Part shown: positions 54,991 through 63,385 of the stretch, piece after piece
Position numbering within the stretch: the stretch's first letter is position 1
Layout: the number at the start of each line of letters is the position of its first letter
Assembly: GCF_006442315.1 (NCBI RefSeq)
Contig: NZ_VFVY01000026.1
Location: forward strand, 1-64,000
From: Mesorhizobium sp. B2-3-4
GTDB lineage: Bacteria > Pseudomonadota > Alphaproteobacteria > Rhizobiales > Rhizobiaceae
Length of the DNA: 64,000 nt
Reading direction: 5' to 3'
Program-made: the position numbers and the translations under genes
The notes under the pieces: model-generated
What the model was told of the DNA's origin: nothing
What the model saw: only the letters and a program-made list of their open reading frames with translations
Database searches by the model: none

Positions 54991-56406
54991 ATGAGGAATT
55001 CGGCGAGGTTTTGGTACGATTTTATCAAGCAATATCTTCCGGGCGCTGTCGAGTCAGAGCAGAAAATAAAAGCTCTTTTAGGTATGTATATTAAAGACAG
55101 CAAACATCATCGTGAGGCTGATCAATTATTATCGGAGATGGCAGGCGAGGAGTTCGGAGGGCTAGGAATTACTCGGCGCCGACTTATATTTCTAGCGGCA
55201 ACAGCGGCGGCAACATCGTCAACGGTGATCAATGCGAAGAATCTGTTTGGGCTCGCTGTTGATGGGATCGATGGTGCCAGCGATTTCATCCTAGGCGAGG
55301 GCTCAGACGTAACAGAAGAAGTCTTGCACTTCATTGAAAGGCAGGGGTTCGGGACAGGGTTCACCGAGATACCGCCTTTCGCAGAAACTTCCGACGCGAT
55401 CAAGCTATGGCAAGCTGCGCGAGCCTTCCAGATAAACTCACCTGAAACAAGGAGCCATCTCCAGTTTCTAAAGTCCCTTCAATTCCGTCGCGGTGCTGAG
55501 AACGCGGTGCATGCTTATGCTGCGTTTCTGCGCTCGGCTATCGTTAACCGCCTGGGGGCATTTGCAGACGCTCAACCTATTCTCCTCGATGGATACAATG
55601 CGGACGAGCTTCCGCACTGGTTGTTTCTGACAAATTTAGTGGAAGATGCATCACAAAAGTTCATAGCAATCAATCCTGAGCATATTGGCAATCCGAGTGG
55701 ATGGTCAGCCACTCCAGTCATAAACAAAATCAATGCTCGCTTCGGTGCAGAGCTCTCTCATAACGTTTCCGCGTTCGGAGACGCCGGCAGCCGCAAAAGA
55801 CTACGGGATAACCTGTCTACATTCCAAACGCCTTTTCTTAGAGCAATTTGGCTGAACACAATTTCCTACACGGCGGATAGCAAACTTAACATAACGGAAC
55901 GTCGGGAAGCGTGGGATAGCCAGATTGCCTTGTATAAAGTTGCTCTGGAGACGAGTATTGGTGGGTATAAATACCGGCGAGGAATTTGGAATGAATGTAT
56001 GGCTATGGCGATTCAGGCACATCGTCACGGAGATTTTGATTACAGAGATATATTCGTAACCGCGTGTCTCGACCCAGATGTTCTTGGAATACCGGGTTCA
56101 ATGTTTCAAGAGGATATGCAGCGGCGTAGTGCCAATATGGATCACTCGTTTGTTATGCTAATGATTTTTATTCAGAGATTGAAGTTAGATGGGATTAATT
56201 ATCAGAGTAGCGTAGATTTGGATCTAGAGTTCACCTCGATACTTGAAAATCCGGATCGAGGCGGTAACTTCCAAATAAGGACGGCGCTAGATGCATTTCG
56301 TAAAAAGAAGAGTATAGAAATCAGCCCTGACGATGGGATATCCATATATGCGGGATCGAATTCGAGTTTCGCATCTTACATAATAGATGTGCCGTTTGAT
56401 GGTTAG
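54991..56406 (+). CDS. Unrecognised orphan protein, possibly Tat-targeted
   Basis: A 471-residue protein with no family I recognise. It is clearly more AT-rich than the rest of the window, suggesting recent acquisition. ATG 54991 has a strong GAGGAGGG. Residues 61-83 (TRRRLIFLAATAAATSSTV and then INA) look like a twin-arginine signal, but they lie 60 residues in; an in-frame ATG at 55138 (Met50) would place them 11 residues from the N-terminus. The rest is helical, with few cysteines and no clear catalytic motif (WQAARAFQINSPETRS, WLFLTNLVEDASQKF, VFPDG-like C-terminus absent). No similarity to toxin, nuclease or defence domains was noticed. Real gene, function unknown. Confidence 0.7.
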   Translation: MRNSARFWYDFIKQYLPGAVESEQKIKALLGMYIKDSKHHREADQLLSEMAGEEFGGLGITRRRLIFLAATAAATSSTVINAKNLFGLAVDGIDGASDFILGEGSDVTEEVLHFIERQGFGTGFTEIPPFAETSDAIKLWQAARAFQINSPETRSHLQFLKSLQFRRGAENAVHAYAAFLRSAIVNRLGAFADAQPILLDGYNADELPHWLFLTNLVEDASQKFIAINPEHIGNPSGWSATPVINKINARFGAELSHNVSAFGDAGSRKRLRDNLSTFQTPFLRAIWLNTISYTADSKLNITERREAWDSQIALYKVALETSIGGYKYRRGIWNECMAMAIQAHRHGDFDYRDIFVTACLDPDVLGIPGSMFQEDMQRRSANMDHSFVMLMIFIQRLKLDGINYQSSVDLDLEFTSILENPDRGGNFQIRTALDAFRKKKSIEISPDDGISIYAGSNSSFASYIIDVPFDG

Positions 56407-57044
56407 TCGCCAAGGGGATCAAATGATAGGCAGGAGCTATCTCTAAAGTTTTGAATGCAGAAATCTCTATGCCGAGTTAGCGGCAGTCCGCGTAATTCAA
56501 AGGAGTTGAATTGGAGGCCATTCAACAGGTCAAACCGTACTCGCATGTCGAGAAGGGGTTTTATACCCCCGCTTGGGCCGCAAGGAAATTCGGGCGTAGC
56601 AGGCAACTCTTGGCGCCACTCTAGGTGGCAGATAGCACGCGTCCCGGTTGAAGCGCAGCGACCACCTGAATGGCCGCTTTCCAAATTCCGCCGCCCAGAA
56701 GCCGTCGGGCAGCAATCCACCCCATTGCTGACACTGCCGGCATATTTCCATGGATCGAAGCGGCCACCCGCGTTGGACGGGGCCGCCGCTCAACGTCAGA
56801 TTTCGGTTCACTCGGCCAAGAGGAGCGCGTCCCCTACGTCGATGCCAAGATACCCACTGTGTTCTCGATCTTAAAGTGACCGAAGAGTATCTGGATAGCT
56901 CGGATGTTGCCCTTCGCCTTATAGATCATCGGCGCTTTTGTGCGCCGAAGTGAGTGAGGCCTATATTCTTCTGGATGCAGACCGATCGCAGTCGTCCATC
57001 CGTCAACGAGGCGGGCATGGTCTGCTTCCGTGCAGGCAAATGCG
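56407..57044. other. Gene-poor stretch with possible decayed coding sequence
   Basis: 638 bases without a convincing gene. A 37-codon reading from TTG 56511 (ribosome-binding AAGGAG at 56500-56505; peptide ending RQLLAPL before a TAG) and a few short open stretches on both strands could be remnants. No known family was recognised. GC is intermediate. May be decayed DNA from the same insertion. Confidence 0.45.
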
Positions 57045-57452
57045 TCAGCTTGCTGGGCGACGAATCCGAAGCGTTCGTTGGAAGGCCACGAACGTTCCCA
57101 TCAGCCACACTATGGCGGCGAAGGTGCCTATCCACGCACCCAACAAGCACATGCGTCCGAGCAGCAGTCCAAGAGGAGTCCAAAAATCATCAGGTCGCCG
57201 AGCCTCATCGACATCTGCCTGAGCAAGCAGAGGGCAGCTATCGCCGTAAACTTCTGTGGCAGAAGATGTACAGAAAAAGCCGCGTACTCCGTGGTTGTAA
57301 GCCAGAAGCGAGAACAGCGACATGTAGGCTAATGCGCTGAAGACCAGGATAACGGCTCCCGTCACCATGGCGCGATTTACCGACTTCCTACCTGCATTAA
57401 CCGAGAGTTGATAGACAAGTACCAAAACGACCAAATGGGAAACCGCAGTCAC
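57045..57452 (-). CDS. Putative small membrane protein in the AT-rich insertion
   Basis: A 135-residue reading with hydrophobic segments (SHLVVLVLVYQL, AMVTGAVILVFSALAYMSLFSLLAY and LGLLLGRMCLLGAWIGTFAAIVWLMG), spaced as membrane helices and separated by a charged loop with cysteines (FFCTS, DSCPLL). Start GTG 57452 is the first start codon in frame, but the hydrophobic frame continues upstream to 57605 inside the end of the methyltransferase gene. So the true N-terminus is unclear and it may be a truncated gene. No family recognised. Confidence 0.45.
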   Translation of the reverse strand: MTAVSHLVVLVLVYQLSVNAGRKSVNRAMVTGAVILVFSALAYMSLFSLLAYNHGVRGFFCTSSATEVYGDSCPLLAQADVDEARRPDDFWTPLGLLLGRMCLLGAWIGTFAAIVWLMGTFVAFQRTLRIRRPAS

Positions 57453-57499
57453 TTGAACTATGGCTGATGGCCAAGGTGGCGCGATGCCGATAAGTACGG

Positions 57500-58228
57500 T
57501 TACGAGGACAAGTGCCGTGGCGGCAGTTCCGGCCGCTCCACCCCAAACCCAAACACCCCGCTCGCCCTGCTCGCACCCCGCATCCCGTCCCCAAAATCCG
57601 GCACCTCATATTCAGCGATCAATCGCAGCCGCGACAGCGGCAGATCGTTGCGGCGGGGGTCGCCGACCAGCACTTCGATGCCTGATGCCAGGCAGCGATC
57701 GAGGAACGGGATGACCCGCAAGGCAACCTCGCTGGAGTAGAACACGTCGCCCGCCAGCACGAGGTCGACGGGCGGTGGCGGGCCTTTGGTGATATCCTTG
57801 CCGATGATGGTGATCTCGACGCCGTTGGCGGCGGCGTTGAGGCCGATGGCGGCGATGCCGTTGCGGTCGATCTCGGCGGCGATCACTTCTGCAGCGCCGG
57901 CCCTGGCGGCGGCGATGCCGACCAGGCCCGAGCCGGCGCCGAGGTCGAACACGCGGCGTCCTGCCACGCTTTGCGGATGGTCGAGAACATGGCGCGCCAG
58001 CACCGCGCCGCCGGCCCAGGCATAGGCCCAGTAGGGCGGTTGCGGCTCGGCCTCGTCGATATCGTCGTGCGGGCCGACGAGCCGCCTCAGCCCGCTGCCG
58101 GGATGCGGCGTGTAGAGCTGGATTTCGGGAACCGCGCGCACAGCAGCCAGGCGCAAATTCGCCTTGATGAAATCAGCCGGGTCGAGGCTTCGGCCCGGCG
58201 CTTCGATACCGGCCGGGTTGTCAGCCAC
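57500..58228 (-). CDS. Class I SAM methyltransferase (ETFB-lysine-methyltransferase-like)
   Basis: A 242-residue methyltransferase with motif I VFDLGAGSGLVGIAAARAGA, VIAAEIDRNGIAAIGLNAA and VLAGDVFYSSEVALRVIPF, the pattern of the protein-lysine methyltransferases that modify electron-transfer flavoprotein beta or related targets. Start GTG 58228 shares one base with the stop of the acyl-CoA synthetase gene (TAGTG), so translation is coupled. The last residues (after SGVFGFG) look abnormal and probably reflect a junction with the AT-rich insertion. Substrate is inferred, not shown. Confidence 0.75.
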   Translation of the reverse strand: MADNPAGIEAPGRSLDPADFIKANLRLAAVRAVPEIQLYTPHPGSGLRRLVGPHDDIDEAEPQPPYWAYAWAGGAVLARHVLDHPQSVAGRRVFDLGAGSGLVGIAAARAGAAEVIAAEIDRNGIAAIGLNAAANGVEITIIGKDITKGPPPPVDLVLAGDVFYSSEVALRVIPFLDRCLASGIEVLVGDPRRNDLPLSRLRLIAEYEVPDFGDGMRGASRASGVFGFGVERPELPPRHLSS

Positions 58229-60264
58229 TATTCCCGCAACGCCCGCCGCAGGATCTTGCCGACCGGTGTCTTCGGCAATTCGGTCCTGAACTCGATGAAT
58301 TTCGGCCGCTTGTAGCCGGTCAGGTTCTCGCGGCAATAGGCGGTGATGGCTTCCGCCGTCAGGGCCGGATCCTTCTTGACGATGAACAGTTTCGGCACTT
58401 CGCCGGAATGCTCGTCCGGCACGCCGATCGCGGCCACTTCGAGCACGCCCGGATGCAGCGCCACGACCTCCTCGAGTTCGGTCGGATAGACGTTGAAGCC
58501 GGAGACGAGGATCATGTCCTTCTTGCGGTCGACGATCTTGGTGAAGCCGCGATCGTCCATGAAGCCCATGTCGCCCGACTTGAAGAAACCGTCCTTGGTC
58601 ATCACCTTGGCGGTCTCGTCGGGCCGGTTCCAGTAGCCGGCCATCACCTGCGGTCCCCTGATGCAGATTTCGCCGACTTCGCCCAGCGGCACGTTGTTGC
58701 CGTCGTCGTCGCGGATGGCGATCTGTGTCGAAGGCAGCGGCAGGCCGATCGTGCCGGTGAACTCGCCGGAACTGAACTTGTTGGCCGTCGCCACCGGCGA
58801 GGTCTCCGAAAGGCCATAGCCTTCGCTGACCGGGCAGCCCGTCAGCGCCTTCCAGCGCTCGGCGACGCCCTTCTGCACCGCCATGCCGCCGCCCAGGGTC
58901 AGGAGCAGCGGCTTGAAGTCGAGCTTGCGGAAATCCTCATTGTTGAGCAGCGCGTTGAACAGCGTGTTGAGGCCCGGAAAGATATGGATCGGATACTTGC
59001 CCATCTCCTTGACGAAGCCCGGAATGTCGCGGGGATTGGGGATCAGTATGTTCTGGCCGCCCATCTGCATGCCCATCAGCGCGTTCACCGTCAGCGCGAA
59101 GATGTGGTAGAGCGGCAGCGCGCAGACGAGGTTGAGATGCGCGGGTTTCGGCTTGACCGTGTAGGCGTCCTGCAGCCACAGCGAATTCTGCTCGACATTG
59201 GCCAGCACGTTGCTGTGCAGCAGGGTCGCACCTTTCGAGATGCCGGTGGTGCCGCCCGTATATTGCAGAAAGGCGACATCGCTGGCCGCCACCGTGGCCG
59301 GCTTGAAAGTCATGCCGCGGCCAGCCTTGAGAGCCGCATTGAACTTGACGTGGCCGGGCAATGACCAGGCCGGCACCATCTTCTTGACGCGGCGCACGAC
59401 CAGATTGACGATCGTCCCCTTCAAGCCGCCGAGCAGGTCGCCCATCGCGGCCACCACGACCTGCTTGACCGAGGTCCTGGCGATCACCGCCTGCAAGGTG
59501 TTGGCGAAGTTTTCGAGGATGACGATGGCCTGCGCGCCGGAATCCTTGAGCTGGTGCTCCAGTTCGCGCGGCGTGTAGAGCGGATTGATGTTGACCACGA
59601 CGTAACCGGCGCGCGCCACCGCCATCATCGCCACCGGATATTGCAGCACGTTCGGCATCATCAGGGCGACGCGCGCGCCCTTCTGCAATCCGGTCGACTG
59701 CAGATAGGCGCCGAAGTCAGCCGAAAGCTGTTCGAGTTCGCTGTAGATGATTGACTTGCCCATGCAGGTGAAAGCCGGCTGGCCGGAGAACTGCTTGCAG
59801 GCGCCGACGAGGAAGTCGCCGATCGAATTGTAGGGAAGGGCGCCGATCTCGGCCGGCATGTTCTTGGGATAGCTGTTGAGCCACGGCTTTTCGGGCAGGC
59901 CGGCGGCAAGTTCGGTGAGCGCCTTCGGCAGCCGCTGGCTGGCCGCCGTCGCCGGCTTCGGCGCTGGTGCTGTCTTGGCTGGCGGCGGGCTCTTTGTCGC
60001 GGCCGTCCTGGCCGCTCCGGCCTTGGCTGCTCCAACCTTGGTCGCTCCAGCCTTGGCCGCGGGCGCCTTTGCCGGCGCGGCCTTGGCTGCCGGCTTGGTG
60101 GCGGCCTTTGGCGTGGTCGCGGCCTTTGCCGGGGGGGCTTTCCCGGCGGCCGCCGCCTTTGCGCTCACGGCCTTGCCTGCGGCCTTGCCCTGTCCATCGG
60201 CGCCGGCTGGTTTCGAGCCCGCCTTGGCCGATGCTTTCACCGGCGTCTTCGATGCTTTTGCCAC
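58228..60264 (-). CDS. Long-chain acyl-CoA synthetase with H1-like N-terminal tail
   Basis: A 678-residue AMP-binding acyl-CoA synthetase of the FadD type that activates fatty acids with ATP and CoA. Motifs seen are LQYTGGTTGISKGATLLHSN (P-loop), SEGYGLSETSPV, GEICIRGPQVMAGY and SGDMGFMDDRGF. The first about 109 residues are Ala/Lys/Pro-rich low-complexity sequence (AAKAPAKA-type repeats), unlike normal FadD proteins of about 560 residues. The GTG start at 60264 has GGGAGG at the right distance, so the tail is translated. No fatty-acid regulator is adjacent. Confidence 0.88.
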   Translation of the reverse strand: MAKASKTPVKASAKAGSKPAGADGQGKAAGKAVSAKAAAAGKAPPAKAATTPKAATKPAAKAAPAKAPAAKAGATKVGAAKAGAARTAATKSPPPAKTAPAPKPATAASQRLPKALTELAAGLPEKPWLNSYPKNMPAEIGALPYNSIGDFLVGACKQFSGQPAFTCMGKSIIYSELEQLSADFGAYLQSTGLQKGARVALMMPNVLQYPVAMMAVARAGYVVVNINPLYTPRELEHQLKDSGAQAIVILENFANTLQAVIARTSVKQVVVAAMGDLLGGLKGTIVNLVVRRVKKMVPAWSLPGHVKFNAALKAGRGMTFKPATVAASDVAFLQYTGGTTGISKGATLLHSNVLANVEQNSLWLQDAYTVKPKPAHLNLVCALPLYHIFALTVNALMGMQMGGQNILIPNPRDIPGFVKEMGKYPIHIFPGLNTLFNALLNNEDFRKLDFKPLLLTLGGGMAVQKGVAERWKALTGCPVSEGYGLSETSPVATANKFSSGEFTGTIGLPLPSTQIAIRDDDGNNVPLGEVGEICIRGPQVMAGYWNRPDETAKVMTKDGFFKSGDMGFMDDRGFTKIVDRKKDMILVSGFNVYPTELEEVVALHPGVLEVAAIGVPDEHSGEVPKLFIVKKDPALTAEAITAYCRENLTGYKRPKFIEFRTELPKTPVGKILRRALRE

Positions 60265-60732
60265 CCGTTCCTCCCTAGCAATTCTTGTTCGCCTGTTCTT
60301 CTTGGCCCGTGCCGCGCTCGTCCCGCATTGCCCGAGACGCCCTCCGTCGCCGCCAGCCTGTGCATCTATGTATTGCCTCTATCGGCGGCGGTGCAAGTCT
60401 TGCCCCTGCGGCAAGTCGCCGAAAGATTTGCCGCCGAAAATCTTTCCCGTCGGCGGCGCTTGCGACCGGTATCCCGCAACCCCTCGATCGGCGGCGGGGC
60501 GGAAACGGAGCGCATGTCGTGGAATGGCTGATCAATAAAAAAATGCGGTCGTTAATAATCTCGTGAATGGAAAAAACTGCTAATTTTTTCTTCCATTTAA
60601 CAAAATCGCGGATTTTTTTCCTGCTTCCCGCGGGGTAAGCAAACGGGGTGTTCCAAAGCCGGAAAAACGGTGCTTATATGCGCGCTTCGCGAGCCTGATA
60701 GAGGGGCTTGGAAGAACATCAGGGAGTGCTCA
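60265..60732. promoter_or_regulatory. fadD-like / dppA divergent region
   Basis: 468 bases between divergent genes, holding no gene. GC-rich near the synthetase, then AT-rich (60535-60620, TAATAATCTCG, AATTTTTTCTTCC), the probable dppA promoter zone. An inverted repeat GAAAGATTT (60421-60429) / AAATCTTTC (60438-60446) with loop GCCGCCGA is a candidate operator or hairpin. Confidence 0.5.
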
Positions 60733-62325
60733 ATGAAGAAGAAATTGACTTTTGCAGCCGCGTTGCTGGCTGCAAGCGTCCTGGGAGGCGTGGCCAACGC
60801 GAAAACTCTGGTTTATTGCGCTGAAGCGTCGCCGGAAGGTTTCGACCCGGCGCCGTACACCGCGGGCCAGACCTTCGATGCGTCCTCGCGTACCGTTTTC
60901 AACCGCCTTGTCGAATTCGATCACGGCAAGACTTCCGTGTCGCCCGGCCTGGCTGACAGCTGGACCATTTCGGACGACGGCAAGGAATATACTTTCAAGC
61001 TGCGCAAGGGCGTCAAGTTCGCGCCCACCGACTACTTCACCCCGACGCGCGATCTGAACGCCGACGACGTGGTGTTCTCCTTCGAGCGCCAGGTAGACAA
61101 GAACGGCCCCTGGTTCCAGTACATACCGGGCATTGCCTATCAGTATTACAATGACCAGTTCGGCGACAACATCACCAAGGTCGAGAAGGTCGACGACCTG
61201 ACCGTGAAGTTCACCCTCAAGGAACCGGCGATCACCTTCATTCCGACGCTGGGCATGGATTTCGCCTCGATCGTTTCCAAGGAATATGCCGATAAGCTGC
61301 AGGCCGACAAGACGCCTGAACTCTTCAACCAGAAGCCCGTCGGCACCGGCCCGTTCATCTTCGTCGACTACCAGACCGACGCCGCCATCCGCTACAAGGC
61401 CAACCCCGACTATTGGGGCGGCAAGCAGAAGATCGACGATCTGGTCTTCGCCATCACCACCGATCCGGCGGTGCGCGCGCAGAAGCTTAAGGCCGGCGAA
61501 TGCAACATCATGTCCTACCCGGCACCGGCCGACATCGCCGGCCTGCAGGCTGATCCGAACCTGACGGTCGCGGAGCAGGAAGGCCTCAACGTCGGCGCGC
61601 TGATGTACAACACCCAGCAGAAGCCGTTCGACGACGTGCGCGTGCGCAAGGCGCTCAACATGGCCATCAACAAGAAGGCCATCATCGACGCCGTGTTCCA
61701 GGGCGCCGGTCAGGTGGCGATCAACCCGATCCCGCCGACCATGTGGTCCTACAACAAGGACGTGAAGGACGATCCGTACGATCCGGACGCGGCCAAGAAG
61801 ATGCTTGAAGAGGCCGGCGTCAAGGACCTCAAGATGAACGTCTGGGCCATGCCGGTGTCGCGTCCCTACATGCCGAACGCGCGCCGCACCGCCGAGCTCA
61901 TCCAGGCCGACTTCGCCAAGGTCGGCGTCACCGTCAACATCGTCAGCTACGATTGGGGTGAATACCTCAAGCGCGCTTCGGCGGTCGATCACGACGGCGC
62001 CGTCATCGTCGGCTGGACCGGCGACAATGGCGATCCGGACAATTTCCTCGGCGTGCTCTTGAGCTGCGCTTCCGTCGGTTCGAACAACCGTGCGGAATGG
62101 TGCAACAAGGACTTCGACGCGCTCATCAACAAGGCCAAGACGGTTTCCGACCAGGCCGAGCGCACCAAGCTCTACGAACAGGCGCAGGTCATCTTCAAGG
62201 AGCAGGCACCGTGGGCGACGCTCGCCCACTCCAAGGTGTTCATGCCGATGCAGAAGACCGTCTCCGGCTTTGCGATGGATCCGCTCGGCATCCATCGCTT
62301 TGACGGCGTCGATATCGCCGAATAA
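60733..62325 (+). CDS. dppA: Dipeptide ABC transporter substrate-binding protein
   Basis: Periplasmic receptor of 530 residues with a signal peptide (about 1-23, ending GGVANAK). The mature protein tracks E. coli DppA: TLVYCAEASPEGFDPA, LNADDVVFSFERQ, IPPTMWSYNKDV, RPYMPNARRTAELIQADFAK and WTGDNGDPDNF. It binds dipeptides (possibly haem or 5-aminolevulinate). AGGGAG precedes ATG 60733. First gene of dppABC. Confidence 0.92.
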   Translation: MKKKLTFAAALLAASVLGGVANAKTLVYCAEASPEGFDPAPYTAGQTFDASSRTVFNRLVEFDHGKTSVSPGLADSWTISDDGKEYTFKLRKGVKFAPTDYFTPTRDLNADDVVFSFERQVDKNGPWFQYIPGIAYQYYNDQFGDNITKVEKVDDLTVKFTLKEPAITFIPTLGMDFASIVSKEYADKLQADKTPELFNQKPVGTGPFIFVDYQTDAAIRYKANPDYWGGKQKIDDLVFAITTDPAVRAQKLKAGECNIMSYPAPADIAGLQADPNLTVAEQEGLNVGALMYNTQQKPFDDVRVRKALNMAINKKAIIDAVFQGAGQVAINPIPPTMWSYNKDVKDDPYDPDAAKKMLEEAGVKDLKMNVWAMPVSRPYMPNARRTAELIQADFAKVGVTVNIVSYDWGEYLKRASAVDHDGAVIVGWTGDNGDPDNFLGVLLSCASVGSNNRAEWCNKDFDALINKAKTVSDQAERTKLYEQAQVIFKEQAPWATLAHSKVFMPMQKTVSGFAMDPLGIHRFDGVDIAE

Positions 62326-62376
62326 GGTTCGCGAAACGGGGCGGCGCCATTTCGGTGCCGCCCCACCTCGCCCGCC

Positions 62377-63384
62377 ATGCTGCGTTATATCCTCGGCAAG
62401 CTCGCCCTCATCATCCCGACCTTCATCGGGATAACCATCCTCGCTTTCGGCTTCGTGCGCATCCTGCCCGGTGATCCGGTGCTGGTGCTCGCGGGCGAAC
62501 GTGGCCTGTCGCCCGAACGCCATGCGGCGCTGATGCACCAGTTCGGTTTCGACCTGCCGATCTGGCAGCAATATCTGGCCTATCTGACCAACATCCTCAG
62601 CGGCGATTTCGGCACCTCGTTTTCCACCAAGACGCCAGTGCTCAAGGATTTCCTGGTACGGTTCCCGGCAACGGTCGAACTCGCCATCTTCGCCATGATC
62701 TTCGCGGTCATCTTCGGTGTCGCCTTCGGCATCTTCGCTGCCATCCGCCGTGGCTCCTGGTTCGATCAGCTGACCATGGGCACCGCGCTCGCCGGCTATT
62801 CCATGCCGATCTTCTGGTGGGGGCTGCTGCTGATCATCGTTTTCTCCGGCACGCTGCACTGGACGCCGGTTTCAGGCCGCATCGATCTTCTTTACTTCTT
62901 CAAGCCCGTGACCGGCTTCATGACCATCGATTCCCTGATTTCGGGGCAGAAGGGCGCCTTCCGCTCGGCGGTGTCGCATCTCATTTTGCCGACCATCGTG
63001 CTTGGCACGATTCCGCTGGCGGTCATCGCCAGGCAGACGCGCTCGGCCATGCTCGAAGTGCTGGGCGAGGACTATGTCCGCACCGCGCGCGCCAAGGGCC
63101 TCGCGCCACGCCGCGTCATCGGCCTGCATGCCTTCCGCAACGCGCTGATCCCGGTCGTCACCACCATCGGCCTGCAGGTCGGCACGCTGCTCACCGGCGC
63201 CATCCTGACCGAGAGCATCTTTTCATGGCCCGGCATCGGCAAATGGATGATCGACGCCATTTCCAAGCGCGACTATTTCACCGTGCAGGGCGGGTTGCTT
63301 TTGATCGCGCTGATCGTCATGTCGGTGAACCTTATCGTCGACGTGCTCTACGCCGTCATCAACCCGCGTATCCGGGCGAATTGA
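62377..63384 (+). CDS. dppB: Dipeptide ABC transporter permease DppB
   Basis: Inner-membrane permease of 335 residues with six membrane segments. The DppB/OppB signature is visible: RILPGDPVLVLAGE near the N-terminus and RQTRSAMLEVLGEDYVRTARAKGL before the coupling loop. ATG 62377 follows dppA by 51 bases; one base separates its stop from dppC. Confidence 0.93.
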   Translation: MLRYILGKLALIIPTFIGITILAFGFVRILPGDPVLVLAGERGLSPERHAALMHQFGFDLPIWQQYLAYLTNILSGDFGTSFSTKTPVLKDFLVRFPATVELAIFAMIFAVIFGVAFGIFAAIRRGSWFDQLTMGTALAGYSMPIFWWGLLLIIVFSGTLHWTPVSGRIDLLYFFKPVTGFMTIDSLISGQKGAFRSAVSHLILPTIVLGTIPLAVIARQTRSAMLEVLGEDYVRTARAKGLAPRRVIGLHAFRNALIPVVTTIGLQVGTLLTGAILTESIFSWPGIGKWMIDAISKRDYFTVQGGLLLIALIVMSVNLIVDVLYAVINPRIRAN

Positions 63385-63385
63385 C

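Noticed and set aside
56511..56624. 37-codon gene from TTG 56511 with AAGGAG upstream
   Set aside because: Too short, non-ATG start and no recognisable similarity; noted only inside the gene-poor stretch.
56403..56811. Two ~100-codon minus-strand frames
   Set aside because: No ribosome-binding site, mutually overlapping, Arg/Cys-rich random-looking composition.
60730..62859. 709-codon open frame on the minus strand
   Set aside because: Antisense to dppA and the start of dppB, whose plus-strand translation is a clear dipeptide receptor with signal peptide. Long antisense frames are common in high-GC DNA.
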